Source of the DNA: Streptomyces rubellomurinus
GTDB lineage: Bacteria; Actinomycetota; Actinomycetes; Streptomycetales; Streptomycetaceae
Direction of reading: 5' to 3'
DNA: 15,808 bases
NCBI RefSeq assembly: GCF_000961885.1
Contig: NZ_JZKH01000132.1
Location: forward strand, 1 to 15,808
Shown piece by piece: positions 1 to 6,648 of this stretch. Positions within the stretch are counted from its first letter, which is position 1; every line of letters starts with the position of its first letter. The notes beneath the pieces are model-generated. The model saw only the letters and a list, made by a program, of their open reading frames with translations. It had not been told where the DNA came from and did no database searches. The position numbers and the translations under genes were made by a program.

Positions 1-59
<59 letters not shown>

Positions 60-93
60 GGGGAGGTCCCCTGGCAGAACCGGGTGATCCTCT

Positions 94-167
94 TGGAGGT
101 GGAGACGGGATTTGAACCCGTGTACACGGCTTTGCAGGCCGTTGCCTCGCCTCTCGGCCACTCCACC
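94..167 (-). tRNA. tRNA-Cys (GCA), CCA end encoded
   Basis: On the minus strand the acceptor strand GGTGGAG (161-167) pairs with CTCCACC (98-104). The anticodon stem ACGGC/GCCGT encloses loop CTGCAAA, giving anticodon GCA. The T arm reads GGGTTCAAATCCC. The discriminator base is U (position 97), the usual identity base of tRNA-Cys. Positions 94-96 read CCA on the coding strand, so the 3' CCA appears to be encoded, unlike the neighbouring tRNA-Gly. It lies 34 bp from tRNA-Val(GAC) and 40 bp from tRNA-Gly and is probably co-transcribed with both. Confidence 0.95.
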
Positions 168-207
168 AGGCAACACACGAAGAACGATCTTACACTGTTC
201 TCCGTCG

Positions 208-280
208 AGCGGACGACGAGATTCGAACTCGCGACCCTCACCTTGGCAAGGTGATGCTCTACCAACTGAGCCACGTCCGC
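208..280 (-). tRNA. tRNA-Gly (GCC)
   Basis: On the minus strand acceptor GCGGACG (274-280) pairs with CGTCCGC (209-215), with discriminator U at 208. The anticodon stem TCACC/GGTGA encloses loop TTGCCAA, giving anticodon GCC. The T arm contains the canonical GTTCGAATC. No CCA is encoded: the next bases read CGA. It is the promoter-proximal member of the Gly-Cys-Val cluster. Confidence 0.96.
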
Positions 281-336
281 CTGTCTCCCGGGGGCCTCAC
301 CGGTTTTCCCGGCTGCGCTCCCTGGCGACGTGTTGA

Positions 337-365
337 ACTCTAGCGGATTCCCGGGCCAGCTAAAA
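337..365 (-). promoter_or_regulatory. candidate promoter of the Gly-Cys-Val tRNA cluster
   Basis: On the minus strand a -10-like TAGAGT (342-337) lies 17 bp downstream of a weak -35-like TTTTAG (365-360). Transcription would begin about 50 bp before tRNA-Gly. The AT-rich patch stands out in very GC-rich surroundings. The rest of the 281-624 gap is C-rich, low-complexity sequence in which no gene or hairpin was recognised. The call rests on motif resemblance only. Confidence 0.35.
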
Positions 366-624
366 ATCCGTTCCCGCAGCATGCCGAGGGGATGCCCGCC
401 AAGCACCCGCCGACCGACCCCCGCGCAGGGCACCGGCCGTCACCTGCGGCGCTTCCGGACGATCACCCGCAGGCCACCCCGCGCACACCCGCGCGACGCC
501 CGCGACTGCTCGCCCCCCCCCGCCCGGCGCCCGCCCCGGCCCGGCGGTCGACCACCAGTACGGGAGCGCGCCCCCGACCTACACTTCAGGCACCGCCACC
601 CCCGCACCACCGCGCAGGAGAACC

Positions 625-1674
625 GTGTCCGGCCCCACCGACCCCAGCACCCCGCTCGCCCGCTTCGGCGGCCGCCTGGCCACCGGGCTGCGCGACGTCA
701 CCTCGGACCCGGCCGCCCTCGACTCCGCCGGCTACTGGGCCGTCGTCCACGACTTCGAGGGCCGCCTCACCTGCGCCCGCTTCGACGACGTCCGCCCCGC
801 CCCCGCCCCGCCCTCCGGCGCCGGCTGGCGCGGCCCGGACGCCGGCGAGTGGCACAGCTCCCTGGACCGCGCCGCCTACACCGCCGGCGTCCGCCGCATC
901 CGCGAGCACATAGCCGCCGGCGAGGTCTACCAGGCCAACCTCTGCCGGGTGCTCTCCGCACCGCTGCCCGACCCCGACCGCAGCGACATCGACGCCCTCA
1001 CCGGCCTCCTCGCCCACGGCAACCCCGCCCCGTACGCCGGCACCGTCCGCCTGCCCGAACACGGCGTCGAGATCGCCACCGCCTCCCCCGAGCTCTACCT
1101 GCGCCGCACCGGCCGCACCGTCTCCTCCGGCCCGATCAAGGGCACCGGCCGCACCGAGGACGACCTCCTCGACAAGGACCACGCCGAGAACGTGATGATC
1201 GTCGACCTGGTCCGCAACGACCTGGGCCGCGTCTGCGAGACCGGCACCGTCACCGTCCCCGACCTGTGCGCCGTCGAGAAGCACCCCGGCCTCGTTCACC
1301 TCGTCTCCACCGTCGAGGGCACCCTGCGCGCCGACGCCGGCTGGCCCGAACTCCTCGCCGCCACCTTCCCGCCCGGCTCCGTCACCGGCGCCCCCAAGTC
1401 CAGCGCCCTGCGGATCATCGAAGCCCTTGAGACCGCCCCGCGCGGCCCCTACTGCGGCGCGGTCGGCTGGGTCGACGCCGACCGCGGCGAGGCCGAACTC
1501 GCGGTCGGCATCCGCACCTTCTGGCTCGACCGCACCGACCCCGAGACCCCGGTCCTGCGCTTCGGCACCGGCGCCGGCATCACCTGGGGCTCCGACCCCG
1601 ACCGCGAGTGGGCGGAAACCGAACTGAAGGCCGCCCGACTCGTCGCGATAGCGTCGGGCAGCGAAACCCTCTGA
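625..1674 (+). CDS. pabB: aminodeoxychorismate synthase component I (PabB-type chorismate-binding enzyme)
   Basis: This 349-residue protein belongs to the chorismate-binding family (anthranilate synthase I / PabB / isochorismate synthase). Expected reaction: amination of chorismate to 4-amino-4-deoxychorismate using ammonia from a glutaminase partner. Visible family motifs are PIKGT with Lys172, HAENVMIVDLVRNDLG (about 186-201), the glycine-rich GSVTGAPKSSALRIIE (about 256-271) and the C-terminal GAGITWGSDPDREWAET. Lys in PIKGT is the mark of PabB; anthranilate synthases have Ala there. The usual 100-150-residue N-terminal lobe is much reduced, so the protein is short for PabB (about 450). 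The GTG start is set by the ribosome site CAGGAG at 615-620. The class IV aminotransferase gene 52 bp downstream supports a PABA role. Salicylate or isochorismate synthase activity is less likely. Confidence 0.9.
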   Translation: MSGPTDPSTPLARFGGRLATGLRDVTSDPAALDSAGYWAVVHDFEGRLTCARFDDVRPAPAPPSGAGWRGPDAGEWHSSLDRAAYTAGVRRIREHIAAGEVYQANLCRVLSAPLPDPDRSDIDALTGLLAHGNPAPYAGTVRLPEHGVEIATASPELYLRRTGRTVSSGPIKGTGRTEDDLLDKDHAENVMIVDLVRNDLGRVCETGTVTVPDLCAVEKHPGLVHLVSTVEGTLRADAGWPELLAATFPPGSVTGAPKSSALRIIEALETAPRGPYCGAVGWVDADRGEAELAVGIRTFWLDRTDPETPVLRFGTGAGITWGSDPDREWAETELKAARLVAIASGSETL

Positions 1675-1726
1675 CGCGCCGGCCGAGACACCCCGCCGCC
1701 GGCACCACCCCGAGGAGCAGCGCCCG

Positions 1727-2557
1727 ATGCACACCCCCATCACGAGCTGGGTCAACGGCAGGCTCGTCGACTCCACCGCACCCGCCGTCACCGTCCTCGA
1801 CCACGGACTCACCACCGGCGACGGCGTCTTCGAAACCATGAAGGTCGTCGACGGCCGCACCTTCGCCCTCACCCGCCACCTCGACCGGCTCACCCGCTCC
1901 GCCCGCGGCCTCGGCCTGCCCGACCCCGACCACGACCTGGTCCGCGAAGCCTGCGCCCAGCTCCTCGCCGCCGACCCCGTCCCGCTCGGCCGCCTGCGCG
2001 TCACCTACACCGGCGGCACCGCCCCGCTCGGCTCCGAACGCGGCACCGCCGGCCCCACCCTGGTCGCCGCCCTCGGCGCGATCACCCGCCGCCCCGACGA
2101 GACCGCCGTCGCCGTCGTCCCGTGGCGCCGCAACGAACACAGCGCCGTCGCCGGCCTCAAGACCACCTCGTACGCCGAGAACGTCGTCGCCCTCGCCGCC
2201 GCCCACCGCGCCGGCGCCACCGAGGCCCTGTTCGCCAACACCGCCGGCCGACTCTGCGAAGGCACCGGCTCCAACGTCTTCGTCGTCCTCGAAGGCCGCC
2301 TGCTCACCCCGCCGCTCGCCTCCGGCTGCCTCGCCGGCATCACCCGCCAACTCGTCATCGACTGGTGCGGCGCCGAAGAGGCCGACCTCCCGCTCGACGC
2401 CCTCCGGGACGCCGACGAGGTCTTCCTGACCTCCTCCACCCGCGACGTCCAGGCCGTCACCCGCATCGACGACCGCGAACTGCCCGGCACCGGACCGATC
2501 ACCGCCAAGGCCATGACCGTCTTCGCCGAGCGCAGCGCCGACGACCTCGACCCGTGA
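1727..2557 (+). CDS. pabC: class IV aminotransferase, probable aminodeoxychorismate lyase
   Basis: This 276-residue protein has the fold-type IV PLP enzyme pattern shared by aminodeoxychorismate lyase, D-amino-acid and branched-chain aminotransferases. Near the N-terminus is LDHGLTTGDGVFETMKV. The PLP lysine is Lys145 in GLKTTSY. Glu178 lies in CEGTGSNVF, the usual cofactor-ring contact, and is followed by SGCLAGITR. Next to pabB the likely reaction is elimination of pyruvate from 4-amino-4-deoxychorismate to give p-aminobenzoate. The ATG has an AGGAG ribosome site ten bases upstream, and the 52-bp gap to pabB suggests one transcript. Substrate specificity in this family cannot be read from sequence alone, so an aminotransferase role remains possible. 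Confidence 0.86.
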   Translation: MHTPITSWVNGRLVDSTAPAVTVLDHGLTTGDGVFETMKVVDGRTFALTRHLDRLTRSARGLGLPDPDHDLVREACAQLLAADPVPLGRLRVTYTGGTAPLGSERGTAGPTLVAALGAITRRPDETAVAVVPWRRNEHSAVAGLKTTSYAENVVALAAAHRAGATEALFANTAGRLCEGTGSNVFVVLEGRLLTPPLASGCLAGITRQLVIDWCGAEEADLPLDALRDADEVFLTSSTRDVQAVTRIDDRELPGTGPITAKAMTVFAERSADDLDP

Positions 2558-2621
2558 CCCGCACCCCCGGCACAGCGCACCGGCACGGATAACCTCCCCG
2601 ACGAGGGGAAGGGACCACCAC

Positions 2622-3464
2622 ATGACCACCACGCTGCGCCCCGAGGGCCCCGAGACACCGACCGCGGCCGGCGGCCGCACCAGACGCTGGCGGATCCTCA
2701 CCAACGGCCGCCAGATCGGCTCGCTGCGCACCACCGCCGTCCCGGTCGGCGGCCAACTCTGGGGCGAGATAGCCGAATTGGAGATCACCGAAGGCCGCGG
2801 TCGGGGTCGCGGCACCTTCGGCGCACTGGCCGCCGAGGAGGTGCTGCGCGGCTGGGGCTGCACCCGGGTGGACGTCAGGATCCCCGACTCCGCGCCGACC
2901 GCCCGCGCCCTCGCCGGAGCGCTCGGCTACACCGAGCGCTCCCTGGCCCTCGCCAAGCGGCTGACCACCGCCCCCGCCCTGCCCGCCGGCGTCAGCGCGC
3001 GCCCGTTCGAGGAGGACGGTCTGCGCGCCTGGCTCGACCGCTCCTCGGCCGACTACGCCCGCGCGCTCGTCCGCTCCGGCCTCACCGAGGAGCAGACCCG
3101 CGCCAGGGTGGGCTGCGACCAGCGACTGCTCCCGGAGGGCGCCGACACCCCGGGCAACGCCCTGGCCAGCCTGTACGGACCGGACGGCGGGCCGCAGCCG
3201 TACGGCTCGATCTGGGTGGACCTCCACCTGACCGACCTGCCGGACGGCGAACCGCTCGCCTGGGTCATGGTCGTCGAGGTGTCCCCGGCCCACCGGGGCC
3301 GGGGACACGGACGCACCCTGATGCTGCTCGCCGAACGCGCGTGTCTGGCGGCCGGCGTACGGAACCTCGGGCTCAACGTCTTCGCCGACAACGAGGTGGC
3401 CATCGGCCTCTACGCCTCACTCGGCTACGGGATCACCAACCTCCTCTACGGCAAACAGCTTTGA
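2622..3464 (+). CDS. tandem-GNAT N-acetyltransferase
   Basis: This 280-residue protein appears to contain two GNAT folds. The C-terminal one (about 125-280) is complete: strand LAWVMVVEV (212-220), the acetyl-CoA pyrophosphate loop HRGRGHGR (224-231) matching R-x-x-G-x-G, then NVFADNEVAIGLYASLGY (252-269), the typical motif B with the N...A...Y pattern. The N-terminal half (about 22-113) has the same order, with GEIAELEI, a degenerate GRGRGRGTFG loop and ALAGALGY, and is probably a degenerate copy. A GGGGAAGGGA stretch precedes the ATG. The gene is 64 bp downstream of pabC on the same strand and may share its transcript. The substrate is unknown. Confidence 0.85.
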   Translation: MTTTLRPEGPETPTAAGGRTRRWRILTNGRQIGSLRTTAVPVGGQLWGEIAELEITEGRGRGRGTFGALAAEEVLRGWGCTRVDVRIPDSAPTARALAGALGYTERSLALAKRLTTAPALPAGVSARPFEEDGLRAWLDRSSADYARALVRSGLTEEQTRARVGCDQRLLPEGADTPGNALASLYGPDGGPQPYGSIWVDLHLTDLPDGEPLAWVMVVEVSPAHRGRGHGRTLMLLAERACLAAGVRNLGLNVFADNEVAIGLYASLGYGITNLLYGKQL

Positions 3465-3489
3465 CGAAGAGTCAGAAGCATCGGGAGCG

Positions 3490-3990
3490 TCAGGAGGTCT
3501 TCGCCGCCTCGATCACGGCGACGATCCGCTCCCGCAGCCCCTCCTGGCTCTGCCCGCCGTCCAGCCGCTGCCCGCCGATCACGTACGTCGGCGTGCCCTT
3601 GACCCCGATCGCCTTGCCCTCGGCCTGGTCGGAGTCCACGGTCAGCATGTGCCGCCCGTCGATCAGCGCGGTGTCGACCTCCTCGACGTCCACCCCGACC
3701 TCCCGGGCCACGTCCAGCAGCACCTTCTGCCCGCCCGCGCCCAGCTCCTCGGTCCGGGCCAGCAGCGCCTCCACGAACGGCCACCCCAGCCCCTGCGCGA
3801 ACGCCTCCTCGGCCGCCTCGGCGGCGGCGTAGGCGTGCTTGTGCTTCTCCAGCGGGAAGTGCCGCAGCTCCACGGGCAGCGCGTCACCGTACTGCGCGCG
3901 CAGCGCCCGGACGTCGTCCAGCGCGGTGCGGCAGTCCGGGCACTGCAGGTCGCACCAGAACTCAAGGCGGGGGAGGGAACCATCGATCAT
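3490..3990 (-). CDS. DsbA-family thioredoxin-fold oxidoreductase, cytoplasmic
   Basis: This 166-residue thioredoxin-fold protein has an inserted helical domain. The active-site CPDC is at residues 17-20 directly after the first strand (LEFWCDLQ), with an extra Cys13. The cis-proline loop is GTPTYVIGG (Pro134). There is no signal peptide or membrane segment, so it should act in the cytoplasm, like FrnE/2-hydroxychromene isomerase-type DsbA relatives. It converges on the GNAT gene with 25 bp between stop codons. The ATG at 3990 is the only workable start: an in-frame TAG lies at 4006-4008 and strand 1 begins at residue 8. The G6 run directly abutting the ATG is too close to be a normal ribosome site, so initiation may be leaderless. 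Confidence 0.88.
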   Translation of the reverse strand: MIDGSLPRLEFWCDLQCPDCRTALDDVRALRAQYGDALPVELRHFPLEKHKHAYAAAEAAEEAFAQGLGWPFVEALLARTEELGAGGQKVLLDVAREVGVDVEEVDTALIDGRHMLTVDSDQAEGKAIGVKGTPTYVIGGQRLDGGQSQEGLRERIVAVIEAAKTS

Positions 3991-4002
3991 CCCCCCAGTG
4001 TT

Positions 4003-4013
4003 CCACTAAGTGG
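4003..4013. repeat. operator-like palindrome CCACT-A-AGTGG
   Basis: A perfect 5-bp inverted repeat around a central A, 13 bp upstream of the dsbA-like start codon in the 113-bp divergent gap to the membrane-protein gene. A second perfect palindrome, CTCCGGCCGGAG, follows at 4021-4032. The position fits a regulator site or promoter element, but short palindromes are common in GC-rich DNA. Confidence 0.3.
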
Positions 4014-4068
4014 GAGCCCGCTCCGGCCGGAGGGTGCCCCCGCGGCGGACCGACAGGGAGGCTCCGGA

Positions 4069-4110
4069 ATGACCAGACCCACCGGACCGGAAGGCCCGCG
4101 CCCGTGCTGA
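4069..4110 (+). CDS. possible 13-codon upstream ORF overlapping the next gene's start
   Basis: ATG at 4069 opens a 13-codon frame (MTRPTGPEGPRPC, then TGA). It has a strong GGGAGG ribosome site at 4055-4060 with 8-base spacing, better than that of the following GTG. Its stop overlaps the start of the membrane-protein gene (GTG at 4104) in a different frame, the arrangement expected for termination-reinitiation coupling. Whether it is translated is inference. No homologue is recognised for so short a peptide. Confidence 0.3.
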   Translation: MTRPTGPEGPRPC

Positions 4111-4562
4111 CCGCGGCGATCAGCTTCCTGCTCACGGCGGGCGGAGTCGCGGTCGCGGGCCTGCGGGCCCGGCAACGGCGCCTCCGCTCCGCGACCCGCT
4201 GGTTCGCGGTCGCCCTACTGCCCGCCGGGCTCTACCTCACCGGCCTGTTCCCGCTGGCGAGCACCATCGGCCGCGCGTTCGCCGACTGGGCGACCAGGCT
4301 GGTCTTCGACCCCCGGGTGTGGACGGGCGTCGCACTGCTCGGCGTCTCCGCCGCCCTGCTGCTGGCGACCACCCGCTGGGGCGCCCGCCGCGACGCGGTC
4401 GAGTCCGCCCCCGAGCGCCCGGCCGCCGCGGGCCCGGCCCCCGACCGCCCGGCGGTCGCTCCCGCCCCGCCGAAGCCGAAGAAGCGGGCCGGCGGCAAGC
4501 AGGACGACGGCCTCGGCGACTTCGCCGACATCGAGGAGATCCTCCGCAAGCGCGGAATCTGA
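4104..4562 (+). CDS. small three-helix membrane protein, unknown function
   Basis: This 152-residue protein has predicted membrane helices at about 2-20, 33-53 and 72-90, separated by a basic loop (RARQRRLRSATR) and an aromatic loop. A Pro/Ala linker (100-124) leads to a basic patch KPKKR and a conserved-looking charged tail GDFADIEEILRKRGI. A tail of this kind on a flexible linker suggests a docking peptide facing the cytosol, but this is inference. The GTG start has GGAAGG at 4089-4094; initiation may also be coupled to the upstream 13-codon frame. It converges with the CGNR gene with a 33-bp gap. No function was recognised. Confidence 0.75.
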   Translation: MLTAAISFLLTAGGVAVAGLRARQRRLRSATRWFAVALLPAGLYLTGLFPLASTIGRAFADWATRLVFDPRVWTGVALLGVSAALLLATTRWGARRDAVESAPERPAAAGPAPDRPAVAPAPPKPKKRAGGKQDDGLGDFADIEEILRKRGI

Positions 4563-4574
4563 TCGGCAGAACCG

Positions 4575-4589
4575 GCCCCGGCCCGGGGC
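4575..4589. terminator. GC-rich hairpin between convergent genes
   Basis: GCCCCG (4575-4580), loop GCC, CGGGGC (4584-4589) lies in the 33-bp gap between the convergent membrane-protein and CGNR genes. It has no U-tract, and 6-bp GC stems arise easily by chance here, so a terminator role is tentative. Confidence 0.3.
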
Positions 4590-4595
4590 TCGGGC

Positions 4596-5165
4596 TCAGG
4601 CCGAGGGAACGGCCTCCGCCGAGCGCTGCCGGGCCCGGTACGCGGCGACGTGCAGCCGGTTCCCGCAGGTACGGCTGTCGCAGTAGCGCCGCGAGCGGTT
4701 GCGCGAGAGGTCGACGAAGACCCGCGCGCAGTCCGGCGCCTCGCAGCGCCGCAGCCGCTCCCGCTCGCCGGCCATGAAGATGAAGGCCAGCGCCATGCCG
4801 AGCTCGGCCGCCAGGTGGTCGCCGATCGCGGCGTGCGGCGCGAAGTAGTGGATGTGCCAGCCGTGGTGGTCGTGGTTGACCAGCCGGGGCGTGGTCCCGG
4901 CCGCCGCGACGACCGCGTTGACCAGCTCGGCGGCGTCCTCGGTGGCCTCCGTCCCGAACACCTCGCGCAGCCGGGTGCGCAGGGCCTGCACCTGGTGCAG
5001 GTCCTCCTCGGTGAGCGAGTCGATCTCGCTGATCTCCTGCCGGACCACGAACGCGTTCAGCGCCGCGACGTCCGGCAGCCGCTCGGTGCCGCACACCTCG
5101 GGTGCGGTGTTGAGCAGATCGACGAGGATGCTCAGTGCGCACTCGGTGTCATGGGTGATCAGCAC
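4596..5165 (-). CDS. CGNR zinc-finger / ABATE-domain transcriptional regulator
   Basis: This 189-residue protein has two parts. The N-terminal region (about 1-135), mostly helical with a strand-rich stretch around residues 94-108, resembles the ABATE putative stress-sensing domain. It is followed by a C-terminal CGNR zinc finger: Cys141 and Cys146 (CEAPDC), then Cys162 and Cys167 in YCDSRTCGNR, and a basic helix. The family is thought to bind DNA; its ligand is unknown. The GTG start at 5165 is chosen because GAGGAG lies 8 bases upstream and the family's N-terminus fits; longer frames extend into non-coding sequence. Upstream, the 5166-5572 gap holds strong inverted repeats and no gene. Confidence 0.85.
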   Translation of the reverse strand: MLITHDTECALSILVDLLNTAPEVCGTERLPDVAALNAFVVRQEISEIDSLTEEDLHQVQALRTRLREVFGTEATEDAAELVNAVVAAAGTTPRLVNHDHHGWHIHYFAPHAAIGDHLAAELGMALAFIFMAGERERLRRCEAPDCARVFVDLSRNRSRRYCDSRTCGNRLHVAAYRARQRSAEAVPSA

Positions 5166-5351
5166 GTTGGGGGCTCCTCGCGCAGGGGGACTCCGGGTAC
5201 CCCGCGGACACGGTTGACCCAAGACCATACCGGGCCGTGCGGCGGAAGGGCGGCGCCTTCCTTCGAAGGCGTGTACGGATTCCGTCAGAGCCCCGCAAAC
5301 CGGGCGCACCACCTTCCGTGCGCCCCCCGTACGCCCCCCCGGAACGCCAAC

Positions 5352-5409
5352 GGCGCCCGGCATCGGGGCCGGTCACCCGTGAGGATGACCGGCCCCGATG
5401 CCGGGCGCC
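5352..5409. terminator. perfect 24-bp stem, 10-base loop hairpin
   Basis: Arm GGCGCCCGGCATCGGGGCCG... (5352-5375) is perfectly complementary to 5386-5409, with the 10-base loop CCCGTGAGGA. It lies about 165 bp downstream of the ssgB stop and about 190 bp upstream of the CGNR start, so it could end minus-strand ssgB transcription. There is no U-tract, as is usual for Streptomyces hairpin terminators. A smaller hairpin at 5420-5447 follows. Confidence 0.6.
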
Positions 5410-5419
5410 TGTGGTGGCG

Positions 5420-5447
5420 GCGGCCCGCTCCGGTGGGAACGGGCCGC
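5420..5447. repeat. 8-bp inverted repeat next to the 24-bp hairpin
   Basis: GCGGCCCG (5420-5427) and CGGGCCGC (5440-5447) flank a 12-base loop, 10 bp from the larger hairpin and nearer the ssgB stop. Together they could form a tandem terminator for minus-strand transcripts. Confidence 0.4.
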
Positions 5448-5572
5448 TCACCGGCCCCGAGGCCGCGTGGTGCGCGGCTGAGTCTGCTGCCGTGCCCCCG
5501 AGTAGGACGGCAGTGCGGACGACAGGGGGTACGGCCCCGCCGACAACGGGGCTGGACCGCCTCCGGACGGGG

Positions 5573-5986
5573 TCAGCTTTCGGCGAGGATGTGGGACAGC
5601 TCCCGGTCGAGGTCGAAGTGACGGTGTTCGGTGCCGGGGGGCACCGCGGCGTCCGTCCGCTTGAGGAACGACTCAAGCGCCCGGGCCGGGGCCTCCAGCA
5701 GGGCCTCTCCTTCCGGAGAGCTAAGTGCGATGCAGACCACCCCTTGCCCGTGGCTGCGCGACGGCCACACCCGGACGTCGCCGGTACCGGTGGGTCGGTG
5801 CAGCCCCTCCGCGAGGAGATCTCGGGCGAACACCCACTCCACGGTCTCGTCGGCGCCCGTGTGGAACGTGGCGTGCACGGCGTAGGGGTCGGCGGTGTCG
5901 TAGCGCAGGCCCGCGGGGACGGGCAGTGAGGACTCGCTGGACACGATGAGGCGCAGGTGCAGCTCGCAGCTGACCGTGGTGTTCAT
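5573..5986 (-). CDS. ssgB: SsgB, sporulation-specific cell division activator (SALP family)
   Basis: This 137-residue protein begins MNTTVSCELHLRL and contains ADPYAVHATFHTGA, EWVFARDLLAEGL and GDVRVWPSRSHGQGVVCIAL, matching the SsgB protein of Streptomyces almost residue for residue as far as remembered. In Streptomyces SsgB, recruited with SsgA, positions FtsZ at future sporulation septa in aerial hyphae and stimulates its polymerisation. The whole protein is the single SALP domain. The start at 5986 gives the standard 137-residue length and has AAAGG 11 bases upstream; an in-frame ATG at 5995 would add Met-Ala-Leu but lies only 2 bases from that site. The gene is monocistronic, with hairpins downstream and a 421-bp upstream region. 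Confidence 0.96.
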   Translation of the reverse strand: MNTTVSCELHLRLIVSSESSLPVPAGLRYDTADPYAVHATFHTGADETVEWVFARDLLAEGLHRPTGTGDVRVWPSRSHGQGVVCIALSSPEGEALLEAPARALESFLKRTDAAVPPGTEHRHFDLDRELSHILAES

Positions 5987-6098
5987 AAGCGCCATGGCCT
6001 TTCGCTCAGTGTGCGCTCGGGGAATCGCACGTCGGCGAACGGACCATCCCACCCCGAAGACCGATGTAAACCCCTCTGTCCCGATTCGGGCGCGAGTC

Positions 6099-6125
6099 GT
6101 ACCCCTTACGGCGCATTGCGGAATC
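6099..6125 (-). promoter_or_regulatory. sigma-H (sigma-B-like) promoter candidate of ssgB
   Basis: On the minus strand GATTCC (6125-6120) is followed after 15 bp by GGGTAC (6104-6099). The Streptomyces stress sigma factor SigH recognises about GTTTCC-N14-16-GGGTAC/T, so there is one mismatch in the -35 and a perfect -10. Transcription would start about 105 bp before ssgB. Published work reports SigH control of ssgB in S. coelicolor, which fits. The rest of 5987-6407 contains only the tandem repeat and the tRNA promoter described separately. Confidence 0.5.
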
Positions 6126-6310
6126 GCCCCCGAGTACCCGCCCGGGGCATTACCGGCGGTTCTCTCCGCGGGTTTCCGGCTCCGCCCGTACCGGCCCTGT
6201 AGGAAGCGCCAAGCCGGCCGGGAACAGGGGAGCGGGTGGTGCGGCCCTGCCTGACGAGTCGGCCGCACGGGCGAGTGCGCCAGGGGAAGGGCCCTGTGTC
6301 CCGCCCGGGG

Positions 6311-6338
6311 CCCGGGGTCGCCCGGGGTCGCCCGGGTC
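6311..6338. repeat. 10-bp tandem repeat (CCCGGGGTCG), about 2.8 units
   Basis: Two exact copies of CCCGGGGTCG (6311-6320, 6321-6330) are followed by a partial third, CCCGGGTC. The repeat lies between ssgB and the first tRNA-Val(CAC). Purpose unknown; it may be simple slippage. Confidence 0.55.
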
Positions 6339-6364
6339 CCGGCCGGCCCCGGACCAGGAGGGTG

Positions 6365-6394
6365 TTCGGACCACCCTCTCGGATGCGGTAATGT
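6365..6394 (+). promoter_or_regulatory. candidate promoter of first tRNA-Val(CAC)
   Basis: TTCGGA (6365-6370), an 18-bp spacer, then TAATGT (6389-6394). The -10 ends 13 bp before the tRNA 5' end. This AT-rich patch is conspicuous in the GC-rich surroundings and fits a housekeeping-sigma promoter. Confidence 0.5.
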
Positions 6395-6404
6395 TTTCCC
6401 TGCA

Positions 6405-6484
6405 CCCGGGCGATTAGCTCAGCGGGAGAGCACTTCGTTCACACCGAAGGGGTCACTGGTTCGATCCCAGTATCGCCCACCGGA
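6405..6484 (+). repeat. 80-bp direct repeat unit 1 (around tRNA-Val copy 1)
   Basis: Bases 6405-6484 are identical to 6691-6770. The identity covers the whole tRNA plus 3 bp before and 5 bp after it, and then stops abruptly, so only the tRNA itself is duplicated or kept homogeneous. Confidence 0.9.
6408..6479 (+). tRNA. tRNA-Val (CAC), copy 1
   Basis: Acceptor GGGCGAT (6408-6414) pairs with ATCGCCC (6472-6478); discriminator A. The anticodon stem CTTCG/CGAAG encloses loop TTCACAC, giving anticodon CAC, which reads GUG. The T arm has GGTTCGATCC. No full CCA is encoded (CCG follows the discriminator). Length 72 bases. It is followed 17 bp later by a strong hairpin terminator. Confidence 0.96.
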
Positions 6485-6496
6485 ATGCATTGTGAT

Positions 6497-6533
6497 ATGT
6501 GAGGCCCAGCCGATTATCGGCTGGGCCTCACAT
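6497..6533 (+). terminator. intrinsic terminator of tRNA-Val copy 1
   Basis: A perfect 17-bp stem (6497-6513 with 6517-6533), core GAGGCCCAGCCGA, with a TTA loop and followed by GTATTTCC. It begins 17 bp after the tRNA. One of the strongest hairpins in the window. Confidence 0.85.
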
Positions 6534-6648
6534 GTATTTCCGGAATCCCCCGAACGCCCCCGCAAATCCCGCTCCGATGCTGAGGCACTGTCACCTTCCG
6601 CCCGGAGTGCGAGTTCTGCGGATGCGTCGGCACCCCGGAACGGGCGAG

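Noticed and set aside
330..1430. A 366-codon plus-strand frame overlapping pabB
   Set aside because: The translation is almost all Arg/Pro, the out-of-frame shadow of pabB's GC-rich codons.
5166..5363. Longer N-terminus for the CGNR regulator, starting near 5363
   Set aside because: The extra residues are low-complexity and read through part of the 24-bp hairpin region, while GTG 5165 has an ideal GAGGAG site.
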